NCBI GenBank assembly: GCA_035652095.1
Contig: DASREM010000011.1
Coordinates: 124,001 to 188,000 of the forward strand
Reading direction: 5' to 3'
DNA from: DASREM01 sp035652095
GTDB lineage: Bacteria; Acidobacteriota; Terriglobia; Terriglobales; Acidobacteriaceae
Length of the DNA: 64,000 nucleotides
Part shown: positions 42,855 to 52,095 of the stretch, piece after piece
Layout: every line of letters begins with the position of its first letter
Position numbering within the stretch: the first letter of the stretch is position 1
Made by a program: the position numbers and the translations under genes
The notes under the pieces: generated by a model
Databases searched by the model: none
What the model was told of the DNA's origin: nothing
What the model saw: only the letters and a program-made list of their open reading frames with translations

Positions 42855-44951
42855 GTGCGCTGGATTTGCGTATTTTTATTCTTGTTGGTCATCTGTAATT
42901 CATCTGTCGCCTCGGAGAACTCATTGTCCCCACAGACAGAAAAGCCGGCGGGTTCACCGCCGTGGATGAGATCCTCCAGCGCTAAGCTGGAGACCGAACT
43001 GGTTGCCAAGTATGGCGAAGCGCAGCGCACTCGCCTGCAACGCGGACTGGCCCAGGTCGGCCAGTTCTGGCGCGAGGACGATGGCGACGCCGCATCCTAT
43101 GAAGATTTCGTGCGCAGCAACTTTGCAGGTGACCAGGCAACGCTCGATGCCATGTTCAACCGCTACGAGCGTCTGCTTGAGCAACTCGACGGGCACATGC
43201 ACGAGATCAACCGCGAGTTCCGCCAGCAGATGGACCTTGACCTCGGCCCCGTCCTTCCCTTCGACGAAGCCTTCGGCGGATACGATCCTTCCGCACACGT
43301 TCTGGACGATTTCTTCAAGAACAAGCTCGCCTTTACGGTGCTCCTGAATTTCCCGCTCACCACCCTGGAGCAGCGGTTGAAAGATGGTCCCAACTGGACG
43401 CGACGGCAGTGGGCTGAAGTTCGCCTGGCGCAGCGCTTCGATAAGCGTGTGCCCGCCGACGTCAATCTCGGTATTGCGCAGGCCGAAGCCGCCGCCGGCC
43501 AGTACGTTGCCGAATACAACATCTGGATGTATCACCTCGTGGACGAGAACGGGCAACGCCTCTTCCCCGCCAAAATGCGGCTTCTGAGTCACTGGAACCT
43601 GCGAGACGAGATCAAGGCGGACTACGCCGACAAAGAGAACGGACTTGCGAAGCAGCGCACTATTCAGAAGGTGATGGAGCGGATTGTGAGCCAGAGTATT
43701 CCGCAGGTTGCGGTGAATAATCCCGCGGTCGACTGGAACCCGTTCAGCAACGAGGTGAAGCCGGCAGCGGCAAGCGATTCCGATATGCCGCCGGCAAAGA
43801 ACGTCTCCAGCACTCCTGAACCGAACACACGCTATGCGATGTTCCTGAAAACTTATCACGCGTCCAGGCGCGCGGATCCCTACTCGCCGACCGCACCTAC
43901 GCACATTGCCAGGCGCTTCGATGAAGATCGCGAGATTCCCGAGGCTCGCGTCAAGCAAATGCTGGAGCAGGTATTGACGTCCCCTTTGGTAGCACAAACT
44001 GCCAGTGTGATCGAGGCTCGTCTGGGACGCCCCCTGGAGCCTTTCGACGTTTGGTACAGCGGTTTTCGACCAGGAAGCAAATACAGCGAAGCCGAACTCG
44101 ACAGGATGGTGGCGGCGAAGTATCCAACGCCCGAGGCTTACCAGAAAGACATTCCAAACCTGCTGATGAAACTGGGCTTCTCTCGCGATCGAGCGCAGCA
44201 GGTGGCCGCCAACATCGTGGTCGATCCCGCCCGCGGCTCAGGTCACGCCATGGGCGCGGAGATGCGTGCCGAGAAGGCGCACCTGCGAACTCGCGTTGGA
44301 AAATCCGGAATGAATTACAAGGGCTTCAACATCGCGGTACACGAGATGGGACACAACGTCGAGCAGACCTTCTCCCTCAACGACGTTGATCACACGCTGT
44401 TGAAAGGTGTGCCCAATACCGCATTCACCGAAGCCCTGGCGTTCGTGTTTCAAGGACACGACCTCGAGCTTCTGGGATTACCTGCACCGGACGAGAGGAG
44501 CCTTGCAGAAAAAACCTTGAACGATTTCTGGGCGACCTTCGAAATTTCCGGCGTAGCTTTGGTGGACACCGCCGCCTGGCATTGGGCCTACGATCACCCT
44601 GATGCAACTCCGGCTGAGATGCGCGACGCGGTCATACAGATCGCGAAAGATGTATGGAACCGCTACTACGCTCCAGTCTTTCACAAGCAGGATGTAGTGT
44701 TGCTCGGCATTTATTCGCACGTGATTGATTCTTTCCTTTACCTGCCGGATTACCCGATCGGGCACCTCATTGCATTTCAGATCGAAGAACAGATGAAGAA
44801 AGCCGGCAATGTCGGGCCCGAGTTCGAACGCATGGCGAAGATGGGAGACGTGACGCCGGATCTGTGGATGATCAATGCCACAGGACGTCCGGTCGGAGCG
44901 GAAGCACTGCTCGAGGCCACGGAACGCGCCTTGAAGCAGGCCGTAAAGTAA
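42855..44951 (+). CDS. Exported zinc metallopeptidase, M3-like gluzincin
   Basis: 698 residues from a GTG at 42855 that has GGGAGGT just upstream; an earlier TTG at 42786 adds 23 residues. Signal peptide or anchor: VRWICVFLFLLVICNSSVAS. The zinc site is H496-E-M-G-H500 in KGFNIAVHEMGHNVEQ, with E526 in NTAFTEALAF as third ligand; the 30-residue spacing matches M3 oligopeptidases (thimet type). The rest is helical and only distantly similar to M3. Likely a periplasmic peptidase. It follows lpdA by about 95 bases and may be read through from the pyruvate dehydrogenase operon without functional link. Confidence 0.7.
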   Translation: MRWICVFLFLLVICNSSVASENSLSPQTEKPAGSPPWMRSSSAKLETELVAKYGEAQRTRLQRGLAQVGQFWREDDGDAASYEDFVRSNFAGDQATLDAMFNRYERLLEQLDGHMHEINREFRQQMDLDLGPVLPFDEAFGGYDPSAHVLDDFFKNKLAFTVLLNFPLTTLEQRLKDGPNWTRRQWAEVRLAQRFDKRVPADVNLGIAQAEAAAGQYVAEYNIWMYHLVDENGQRLFPAKMRLLSHWNLRDEIKADYADKENGLAKQRTIQKVMERIVSQSIPQVAVNNPAVDWNPFSNEVKPAAASDSDMPPAKNVSSTPEPNTRYAMFLKTYHASRRADPYSPTAPTHIARRFDEDREIPEARVKQMLEQVLTSPLVAQTASVIEARLGRPLEPFDVWYSGFRPGSKYSEAELDRMVAAKYPTPEAYQKDIPNLLMKLGFSRDRAQQVAANIVVDPARGSGHAMGAEMRAEKAHLRTRVGKSGMNYKGFNIAVHEMGHNVEQTFSLNDVDHTLLKGVPNTAFTEALAFVFQGHDLELLGLPAPDERSLAEKTLNDFWATFEISGVALVDTAAWHWAYDHPDATPAEMRDAVIQIAKDVWNRYYAPVFHKQDVVLLGIYSHVIDSFLYLPDYPIGHLIAFQIEEQMKKAGNVGPEFERMAKMGDVTPDLWMINATGRPVGAEALLEATERALKQAVK

Positions 44952-45087
44952 TCCGCTCCTTCGCCGGCCGAGGATCCACTTCAGGATTGCAGTCAGTGGG
45001 ATGACAGGAATCCACGCTGCAACAAGCTGTCCGGGCCAAGTACCGCGGTAACTTGTCTTCTTGGAAGCATGCCTTCTAGCATGCATT

Positions 45088-46455
45088 ATGCTCACCCGTG
45101 CGTTTGTTCTGTGCAGCGATGAGAAAGCACTGGACGCGGTCAGCCAGATTCTCGGCGAGCTGGAAATACAATTCGAACAGTTCCACGACATAGACTTTGC
45201 CTCGAAACGCCTGGCCGCACAGGCCTTCGACCTCGTCGTAGTTGACTGCGATCGCCAAGACGACGCGGCTGAACTGCTGGCGAGCATGCGCGATTCGGAA
45301 CTGAATCGCGGAGCCATGACTGTGGCCGTCGTGAATGGCAAGGCAGGCGTTCCGACCGCATTCCGCCTCGGGGCAGAGCTGGTCATCAGCAAGCCAGTCT
45401 CGCTCGAGCAGGCGCGTGGCACAATCCGCACTGCGGTTGCAATGCGCAAGAAATCTCACCCAGAGGCAAAGCCCTCTCCGGTCATTATTCCAGCTAGATC
45501 TGAACAGGCTGCTGCCAAAGCCAAAGCGCTCATCTTATCTTCACAGTCTCCAGCGAAAGATCATGCTGCTGTACAGCAGCCCAGCGGCTCGGCCATATCG
45601 TCCAGCGGCGCTCATGAGAATCGCCAGGACAAAGTTTCCGTACCGGCGAAACAGTCCTCGCCGATTTCAATCACTCCAGAAGCAATTCACGCCGGGAATT
45701 CCAGCAAAGCGAGTGCAAACCTGGGAGCGCACGGGAAAGAGAGAAGCGGCGGAACCGCAACCAGGTCAGGACATCCGCCGGCTGTCGAGGCCGGCGCGCA
45801 AACCCCAGTCAAGCGCACGACCAGTCCGGCATTGTTGGGAGCGCTTGTGCTTGTGCTGCTTGCAGCGGGAGGGTACGCAGCCTATACCACAGTCCCGTCC
45901 TTCCAGGCGGTGGTGAATACAGATATTCGGCTCATCCGGTCCCATTTGCCTGGACGCTCAGCGCCCCCGGTAGCAGCCCCGAAACCGGCAGCGCCGGTAC
46001 AAGCAGCGGTAAAGCCAGCGCCTGTGCCCGTGATTCCGCCGGATGGCTTCGTTGCCGCCTATGAGGATCCTGCTACACCGGAGACAGCCTCTGCTGCGAA
46101 GAAGCCGGTTTTGCTTGCCACTACGGCAACGACGTCAACCTTGGAAGAGCCGGCCCCGATCACGGTCGCGGATGATCTTGCCGAGCAACACGTGGCCACT
46201 CGCGTCGAGCCCCTTTATCCTGAGGCGCTCCGGCTCAAAGGCGTGCGCGGCGAAGTCGTCTTGCAAGCCGTAGTCGCAAAAGACGGCAGCGTCGATTCTG
46301 TCAGCGTGCTCAGCGGCAATCCAACACTGGCCGCAAGAGCGATGGATGCAGTTAAGCAGTGGAAGTATGAGACCTACATCCACGACGGGGTCCCCGTCGG
46401 TTTTCAAACCAAAGTGACGGTCCGGTTCGAAGCCCCGCAGAAGCTTACCCGCTAG
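45088..46455 (+). CDS. Receiver-like domain fused to TonB C-terminal domain (copy 1)
   Basis: 455 residues. N-terminal 1-120: receiver-like fold with D11-E12, candidate phospho-acceptor D53 or D55 in FDLVVVDCDRQ, and K102 in LVISKPVS. A Ser/Ala/Pro-rich linker follows, then one membrane span at about 247-268 (ALLGALVLVLLAAGGYAAYT), a Pro/Ala-rich periplasmic part, and a TonB_C domain at about 365-455 (VEPLYPEALRLKGVRGEVVL, AMDAVKQWKYETYIHDGVPV). Topology implies cytoplasmic receiver and periplasmic TonB. Start is the ATG at 45088; a TTG lies at 45061. The next gene is a paralogue. An energy transducer gated by phosphorylation is conceivable but unproven. Confidence 0.82.
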   Translation: MLTRAFVLCSDEKALDAVSQILGELEIQFEQFHDIDFASKRLAAQAFDLVVVDCDRQDDAAELLASMRDSELNRGAMTVAVVNGKAGVPTAFRLGAELVISKPVSLEQARGTIRTAVAMRKKSHPEAKPSPVIIPARSEQAAAKAKALILSSQSPAKDHAAVQQPSGSAISSSGAHENRQDKVSVPAKQSSPISITPEAIHAGNSSKASANLGAHGKERSGGTATRSGHPPAVEAGAQTPVKRTTSPALLGALVLVLLAAGGYAAYTTVPSFQAVVNTDIRLIRSHLPGRSAPPVAAPKPAAPVQAAVKPAPVPVIPPDGFVAAYEDPATPETASAAKKPVLLATTATTSTLEEPAPITVADDLAEQHVATRVEPLYPEALRLKGVRGEVVLQAVVAKDGSVDSVSVLSGNPTLAARAMDAVKQWKYETYIHDGVPVGFQTKVTVRFEAPQKLTR

Positions 46456-46554
46456 TCCGATATCTCGCGAAAGGCAGTGTCCATAAGGGTTTACGCGTCA
46501 GAACAATTACCTCCGTAACTTGAAGGCCGTCACGACTGTACCTACGATGCGCTT

Positions 46555-48339
46555 ATGAGTTACCAAGCGTTATTGTTCTGCCCCGATGAGAAGACTGCTC
46601 GTGTCGTCACGCAAGTTTTGACCGAACTCGACTTCACTGTCGAACCCTGCAACGAGCCGTTTGCAGCAGTAAAAAAACTCATGGCGCAGCATTATGACGC
46701 CGTTGTGGTGGATTGCGATAACGACCAGAACGCCACACTGTTGTTCAAGAGCGCGCGGAATTCGGGGACCAACCAGTCCTCGCTCTCCGTGGCGGTTGTG
46801 GAGGGCCAGGCGGGAGTTGCCAAAGCCTTTCGTATCGGCGCCAACCTGGTTCTCACCAAACCGATCAATGTGGAGCAATCGAAGGGCACGCTGCGGGTCG
46901 CGCGAGGCCTGCTGCGCAAGGGCGAAGCAGGGAAGCCCGCTGCTGAATCTGTTTCCCGGACGCCCGCTGCGCAACCCATTAGCGCTGCGCCAAAACCGGC
47001 GGCTTACCAAACCGAGCAGCCGATCTTCACCGCACCAAAAGTGTCGCCGGCACCGCCGGCTCCCATGGCCAGCAATTCGACGTTTGAGCTCGAACCCGAA
47101 GCGACGCCCGCGCCCGAACCAACCGAAGCCGCCTTGCTGGAATCTATGCCGGATCCCAATCCCGTCAGCAAATCGGGCGGGCCCAGTTTGGCTTCGAAAG
47201 AATACCCCTGGCAATCCAGCAGCAAGCTCTCTGAGCCCATGGCTTCCGCGTTGAAACGCGCTGCGGAGGTTGCGGGTACATCAAAGCCCTCGCAGGCAGA
47301 GCCCGAGGTGGCGGCTCCGGAAGTTGAAGCACCGTCCCAGACGACACCTTCAACCGCGCCGTCCTGGGGAGTGAGCAGCCAAGGTGCGGCCGCGGCGCCT
47401 GCAAGAGAAACCACCCAAGCGGCGAAGACAATCGAATTCAAAGCTCCCAAGGCAGCCCCGGTTCCAGCCCGGCATGACACCATCGGCGCGCCTGTGACTC
47501 CGCAGTTTGATGCCCCTAGCTTTGGTACGCTGGCGGTTAAGGACCACGAGCAAGAAGCAGGAAGCGAAGGAAAGAAGAGCCCGCTAATATGGGTTGTGAT
47601 TGCTGCAATCGTAATCGTGGGCGGCTACTTTGGCTGGACCAAGATGCACAGCTCCGCTTCGCGTGCAATTACCCCGGCTCCGGTTGCGCAAACCCCGGTC
47701 CCTGCGCCCACGGCGATTCAACCATCGGCCACTGTGACCGCTTCTCCATTGCCCGCGTCGCCTTCCGAAGTTCCAGCAACAACAGCGTCGCAGATCGGCA
47801 ATGCCAAACCCGCGAAGCCGTCTCCTGCAGAACCTGGCGCTGCTGAGGTCACCAAGGCCAGCCCGGAGAGTGAAACCGAACAGCCCGCGCCGATCATCGT
47901 AAAGAAAGATCAGCCGCGCACCACTGTGGCCAGGAACACTGAGCCGGAAGCGCCGCAGGCGCCCGGAGTGCTGGGGCTGAATGGAACAGGGGACCAGAGT
48001 GCCATCGCGGGTATCGTCGCCAGCACACCGGTCGTTCCCAAGGCTGCGCCGCAGACCGTCAGAGTCTCTCAAGGCGTGTCGCAGGGACTGATCACGAAAC
48101 GAGTTCAACCCGTCTACCCGTCGCAAGCTCTTCAGATGCGCCTGCAGGGTTCAGTACAGATGGAAGCGAGCATCGGCAAGGATGGAAGTATCACCAATGT
48201 GAAAGTCATAAAGGGCGATTCCATCCTGGCGCGCGCTGCTGTAGCCGCAGTCAAGCAATGGAAGTACAAGCCCTACTTCTTGAACGGCGAACCGGTCGGT
48301 GTCCAGACCGAGGTGACGGTCAATTTCAAGCTTCCTTAA
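46555..48339 (+). CDS. Receiver-like domain fused to TonB C-terminal domain (copy 2)
   Basis: 594 residues with the same architecture as the gene before it. Receiver-like residues 1-120 with D11-E12, D53/D55 (YDAVVVDCDND) and K102 (LVLTKPINVEQ) at identical positions to copy 1; a Pro/Ala-rich linker of about 200 residues; membrane span 343-361 (PLIWVVIAAIVIVGGYFGW); periplasmic Pro-rich part; TonB_C at about 505-594 (VQPVYPSQALQMRLQGSVQM, AAVKQWKYKPYFLNGEPVGV). The linker is much longer than in copy 1. A terminator follows. The pair arose by tandem duplication. Possible substrates: the TonB-dependent receptor at 24995 or others elsewhere. Confidence 0.82.
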   Translation: MSYQALLFCPDEKTARVVTQVLTELDFTVEPCNEPFAAVKKLMAQHYDAVVVDCDNDQNATLLFKSARNSGTNQSSLSVAVVEGQAGVAKAFRIGANLVLTKPINVEQSKGTLRVARGLLRKGEAGKPAAESVSRTPAAQPISAAPKPAAYQTEQPIFTAPKVSPAPPAPMASNSTFELEPEATPAPEPTEAALLESMPDPNPVSKSGGPSLASKEYPWQSSSKLSEPMASALKRAAEVAGTSKPSQAEPEVAAPEVEAPSQTTPSTAPSWGVSSQGAAAAPARETTQAAKTIEFKAPKAAPVPARHDTIGAPVTPQFDAPSFGTLAVKDHEQEAGSEGKKSPLIWVVIAAIVIVGGYFGWTKMHSSASRAITPAPVAQTPVPAPTAIQPSATVTASPLPASPSEVPATTASQIGNAKPAKPSPAEPGAAEVTKASPESETEQPAPIIVKKDQPRTTVARNTEPEAPQAPGVLGLNGTGDQSAIAGIVASTPVVPKAAPQTVRVSQGVSQGLITKRVQPVYPSQALQMRLQGSVQMEASIGKDGSITNVKVIKGDSILARAAVAAVKQWKYKPYFLNGEPVGVQTEVTVNFKLP

Positions 48340-48357
48340 GTTTTCAGAATATTCCAG

Positions 48358-48390
48358 AGGCGCGGGGACTCATTCCGCGCCTTTTCCCTT
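48358..48390 (+). terminator. Rho-independent terminator after the second TonB fusion gene
   Basis: AGGCGCGG (48358-48365), nine-base loop, CCGCGCCT (48375-48382), followed by TTT, CCC and a further five T. It separates the TonB pair from uvrB. Confidence 0.88.
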
Positions 48391-48423
48391 TTTGCGCTGA
48401 ATTCCCTGCCACTCTACTTTGGC

Positions 48424-48429
48424 TATAAT
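48424..48429 (+). promoter_or_regulatory. -10 box of the uvrB promoter
   Basis: A consensus TATAAT 50 bases before the uvrB ATG. The matching -35 (around 48401, ATTCCC) is poor. No LexA-type box was recognised. Confidence 0.5.
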
Positions 48430-48479
48430 AGTCGGATGCCTGCCTGCCGAAATTCCATTCTGTAGGGGCAGTATTCTTC

Positions 48480-50471
48480 ATGGACTTCAAGTTAGTGAGC
48501 GACTACAAGCCCCGGGGCGATCAGGGAAGGGCCATTGATTCCCTTACCCGAGGTGTATTCGATCGCGAGCAACACCAGGTGCTTCTAGGGGTCACGGGCT
48601 CCGGCAAGACTTACACCATGGCCAAGGTCATCGAGCAGGCGAACCGCCCGGCGCTGGTAATGGCCCACAATAAGACCCTGGCCGCCCAACTCTACCACGA
48701 ATTCAAAAGCTTCTTTCCGCACAATGCGGTGGAATATTTCGTCTCGTATTACGACTATTACCAGCCGGAAGCGTACGTGCCCGCGGCCGACCTCTACATC
48801 GAAAAAGAAGCCACCATTAACGATGAACTCGACAAGCTGCGGCTTTCCGCAACCCGATCGCTGTTCGAGCGCAGAGATGTGCTGATCGTTGCCTCGGTGA
48901 GCTGCATATACGGCCTGGGATCGCCGGAAGCTTATTACGGCATGCTGCTGTTCCTCGAAAAGGGCCAGAAAATCAAGCGCGAGGACATCACCCGCAAGTT
49001 GGTAGAGATCCTCTACGAGCGCACTAACGGCGACTTCCGGCGCGGCACCTTCCGCGTACGCGGTGATGTTATCGAGGTCTTCCCCACCTACGACGACATG
49101 GCCTATCGGATTGAGCTCTTCGGTGATGAGGTGGAATCTCTCTCCCAGATCGACCCTCTCTTCGGCACCGTGAAGCAGAAATATGTGCGGCTTCCGATTT
49201 ATCCGAAAACACACTACGTGATGAAGCAGGAGACGCGGGACAAGGCGGTTCAATCCATCCGTGAGGAACTGGCCTGGTGGGAAGTCGAACTCGAAAAGCA
49301 AGGGCGTTTGGTTGAATCGCAGCGTGTGCACCAGCGCACCATGTTCGACCTTGAAATGATCAAGACCATGGGATTCTGCCACGGCATCGAAAACTACTCA
49401 CGGCACTTCACCGGCCGGCTTCCAGGAGAACCGCCCCCCACGTTGCTCGACTACTTCCCTCGTGACTACCTGTTGTTCATTGATGAGTCGCACCAAACCG
49501 TCCCGCAGCTTCACGGCATGTATCACGGAGATCGTTCTCGCAAGGAGACGCTGGTCTCCTACGGCTTCCGCCTGCCCTCGGCGCTCGACAACCGCCCTCT
49601 CACGTTCGAAGAATTCGAGCATCGGATGAATCAGATGGTGTATGTGTCGGCGACTCCCGGGCCCTACGAACTCACCAAATCTGCCGGCGTCGTGATCGAA
49701 CAGATCATTCGTCCCACCGGCCTGGTTGACCCTCCGGTCGAGATTCGGCCCGTGAAGGGGCAGATTGACGATCTGCTGCATGAAATCAGGGAACGGGTGG
49801 CGCGAGGCGAACGCGTGCTGGTCACAACGCTGACCAAGCGGATGGCAGAGGATTTGGCGGAGTATTACAGCGAAGTCGGCGTCAAATGCCGCTACATGCA
49901 CTCCGAGATTGAAACCCTCGAGCGAGTGAAGATTCTCCGCGACCTGCGTAAGGGCGAATTCGATGTGCTGATCGGAATTAACCTGCTTCGCGAAGGTCTC
50001 GACCTTCCGGAGGTCTCACTGGTGGCGATCCTCGACGCCGACAAAGAAGGATTCCTGCGCTCCAGCGGGTCGTTAATTCAGACTATAGGCCGTTGCGCCC
50101 GCAATCTGAATGGCAGAGCCTTCCTGTATGCCGATGTGATGACCGATTCGATGAAGAAGGCCATTGAAGAAACCAATCGCCGCCGCGCCATCCAGGAGGC
50201 TTACAACCAGGCGAACGGAATCACTCCCGAGTCCATCATTCGCCCGCTCGAGATGTCGCTGGCAAGTATTGTCGAGGCCGATTACGCAGATTTCACGGCT
50301 GCGGAGATCGACGGGATCCCGGAATTCAAATCCCAGGAAGAGTTGGATGGCTACATTGCCAAACTTGAGACCGAAATGCGCGAGTCAGCGAAGCGTTTTG
50401 AATTTGAGAAAGCGGCCAAGCTGCGCGACTCTATCAAGGAACTTCGCACCAAGGAATTCCTGTTTGCGTGA
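48480..50471 (+). CDS. uvrB: Excinuclease ABC subunit B
   Basis: 663 residues, full length. Damage-verification helicase of nucleotide excision repair, acting with UvrA and UvrC. Walker A GVTGSGKT at 37-44; the damage-inserting beta-hairpin around YYDYYQPEAYVPAADLYIEK; helicase motifs FIDESHQTVPQ and LREGLDLPEVSL with TIGRCARN; C-terminal UVR domain for UvrC contact (IAKLETEMRESAKRFEFEKA). It has its own promoter and is bounded by a terminator upstream and a convergent cheR-like gene whose stop codon abuts its own. Confidence 0.98.
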   Translation: MDFKLVSDYKPRGDQGRAIDSLTRGVFDREQHQVLLGVTGSGKTYTMAKVIEQANRPALVMAHNKTLAAQLYHEFKSFFPHNAVEYFVSYYDYYQPEAYVPAADLYIEKEATINDELDKLRLSATRSLFERRDVLIVASVSCIYGLGSPEAYYGMLLFLEKGQKIKREDITRKLVEILYERTNGDFRRGTFRVRGDVIEVFPTYDDMAYRIELFGDEVESLSQIDPLFGTVKQKYVRLPIYPKTHYVMKQETRDKAVQSIREELAWWEVELEKQGRLVESQRVHQRTMFDLEMIKTMGFCHGIENYSRHFTGRLPGEPPPTLLDYFPRDYLLFIDESHQTVPQLHGMYHGDRSRKETLVSYGFRLPSALDNRPLTFEEFEHRMNQMVYVSATPGPYELTKSAGVVIEQIIRPTGLVDPPVEIRPVKGQIDDLLHEIRERVARGERVLVTTLTKRMAEDLAEYYSEVGVKCRYMHSEIETLERVKILRDLRKGEFDVLIGINLLREGLDLPEVSLVAILDADKEGFLRSSGSLIQTIGRCARNLNGRAFLYADVMTDSMKKAIEETNRRRAIQEAYNQANGITPESIIRPLEMSLASIVEADYADFTAAEIDGIPEFKSQEELDGYIAKLETEMRESAKRFEFEKAAKLRDSIKELRTKEFLFA

Positions 50472-51332
50472 TCACTGGCTCGATGCAGCGCCCGCAGCGA
50501 GCGGCCGTTGATACATCATGTAATCCGAGCACTGACGCCATCGCAGTGTCACATTGGTCGCCGGCAACTTCTCTCCCTGACCGAGAAATAAGAATCCGCC
50601 CGGTTGCAGGTACATGTGCATTTTTTCAATCACAGCCGAGCGCTGGGCTGCTGAGAAATGCGGCAGCACATCCATGCAAAAAATGCAGTCGAACCGCCCA
50701 ATGTAATTCGGCTTGGTCAGGTTGGCGCGCGTGAATGTCACGAGGTTGCGGATGCGCGGCTTTACCAGGTAATGCTGACCGATCCTGGCAAAGTAGGTTT
50801 GCAGCATCTCCAGCGGCATATTTTGCAGTTCACTGTCGCAGTAGAGGCCGCGCTCCGCAGCCTGAAGGGCGGTAGCGCGAATATCGGTAGCAATAATCTG
50901 GATATTCCATGCTTCCTTGCTGCACTTCAACGCCTCACAAAGAGAAATCGCGATCGAGTAGGGTTCCTGTCCGGACGAACTGCCTGCACTCCATATCCTG
51001 AGATTTCTTTGATTATCGTGGGACCAGCGTTCTTCCAGTTCCGGAAGGGCCAGCTTGGTGAATGCCTGGAACGCAGCCGGGTAACGGAAGAAACGGGTCT
51101 CGCCCGAGATCAGCAATTCGGCCAGCCGTTCACGTTCTGACTCGGTGTTACACAGCGCGTGAATGTAGTCGTCTGTCGATTTTGCGGCGCGCGTTGGTAC
51201 CCGTTCGGTCAGAAGGTCGGAGAGTTGGGCATCGGAAATGTCCAGCAGAACTCCAGTCTCCCGTTCCAGCGAGAGTCGCACTTGCGATAGCTCATGCTCG
51301 AGAATGGTCGCGTTTGCCGGAAGTTTATGCAT
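50472..51332 (-). CDS. CheR-type methyltransferase
   Basis: 286 residues from the Met at 51332 (301 from the ATG at 51377). N-terminal helical CheR domain, then the SAM-binding domain: NLRIWSAGSSSGQEPYSIAI, an acidic IIATDIRATAL, and FDCIFCMDVLPHFSAAQRSA with GGFLFLGQGE. The HFS segment replaces the more usual YF. CheR enzymes methylate glutamates of chemoreceptors; stand-alone relatives also modify other signalling proteins. Last gene of a minus-strand operon with a receiver-like/DHp protein, an unknown protein and a PilZ-like protein. A second, more canonical cheR lies at 62663. Confidence 0.88.
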   Translation of the reverse strand: MHKLPANATILEHELSQVRLSLERETGVLLDISDAQLSDLLTERVPTRAAKSTDDYIHALCNTESERERLAELLISGETRFFRYPAAFQAFTKLALPELEERWSHDNQRNLRIWSAGSSSGQEPYSIAISLCEALKCSKEAWNIQIIATDIRATALQAAERGLYCDSELQNMPLEMLQTYFARIGQHYLVKPRIRNLVTFTRANLTKPNYIGRFDCIFCMDVLPHFSAAQRSAVIEKMHMYLQPGGFLFLGQGEKLPATNVTLRWRQCSDYMMYQRPLAAGAASSQ

Positions 51333-51412
51333 ACGGGACAACGGCAGATTGAACTGCCATGCCGATGCGGTGTGCATCGGCTCTTCCGGGGGAGTCCTTT
51401 ACGCTCGAATGG

Positions 51413-52075
51413 CTAGGCGCCAGCCGCCTGGGCTTTGGCCGAGCCCTTCCGCCTTTCCTGCCTCGCCACGGCGTTCAGCTCCTTTTCCAGAGAGGTAAAG
51501 CGTTGCAGGATTTCGTGGATGCGGACTGCCATGGTCCTGATCGTTTCAATCTGGCCGGTAGCAGTTTCCGATAGCGCGCCCTCCAGCAACAGCAACTCGG
51601 AGTTACCCAGAACCGAGGTGAGGGCGTTGTTCAGCAGATGGCGCATCTCGAGCATGTAACGACCAAGCGCCGCCTGGCTGTCCAGATGCGCCAGCGCCTC
51701 CTCGGTGCGCCGAACCCGAGCTTCTGCATGGGCTTGACGTAACGCCTGGGCCGTAAGCAGCTTCACGGTCTGGGGCCAGCCTTCGCGTTGCGGCACTCGT
51801 AACGCCGCCGCATCGGCATTCAATTGCAGTCCGCCATCGCCAACCAGGAGTACGGGCTTGCCGGTGCTGAGCAGGAACCGCAGCACAGAGTCGAGACAGT
51901 CTCGCGCCACATTCCCGACGATCGCGACGTCGAAATCTTCTGACGCGGGATGCCGGCACACGTCTCCACTCATCAACGTCAAGGCCGGACGCTCCGCATC
52001 GCTGTCCCAACTCGTGGTCACTTGCCGCGCGAAATCGGCATCATCGGAGACGATCAGGACCATTCCCAGATTCAC
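51413..52075 (-). CDS. Degenerate receiver plus histidine-kinase-type DHp domain, no ATPase
   Basis: 220 residues. Residues 1-110 resemble a receiver (MVLIVSDDADFARQV) with D11-D12 kept but no Asp at the phospho-site (FDVAIVGN). After a coiled helix (RRTEEALAHLDSQAAL) comes a HisKA-like hairpin: GRYMLEMRHLLNNALTSVLG with H146 aligning with the phospho-His of HEINNPLT-type kinases. The catalytic ATPase domain is absent. It may be a dimeric phosphotransferase like Spo0B, a scaffold, or a pseudo-kinase. It precedes the CheR-like gene by about 36 bases in the same operon. Confidence 0.7.
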   Translation of the reverse strand: MNLGMVLIVSDDADFARQVTTSWDSDAERPALTLMSGDVCRHPASEDFDVAIVGNVARDCLDSVLRFLLSTGKPVLLVGDGGLQLNADAAALRVPQREGWPQTVKLLTAQALRQAHAEARVRRTEEALAHLDSQAALGRYMLEMRHLLNNALTSVLGNSELLLLEGALSETATGQIETIRTMAVRIHEILQRFTSLEKELNAVARQERRKGSAKAQAAGA

Positions 52076-52095
52076 GGTAGCCAGTTCCTTCGCCT

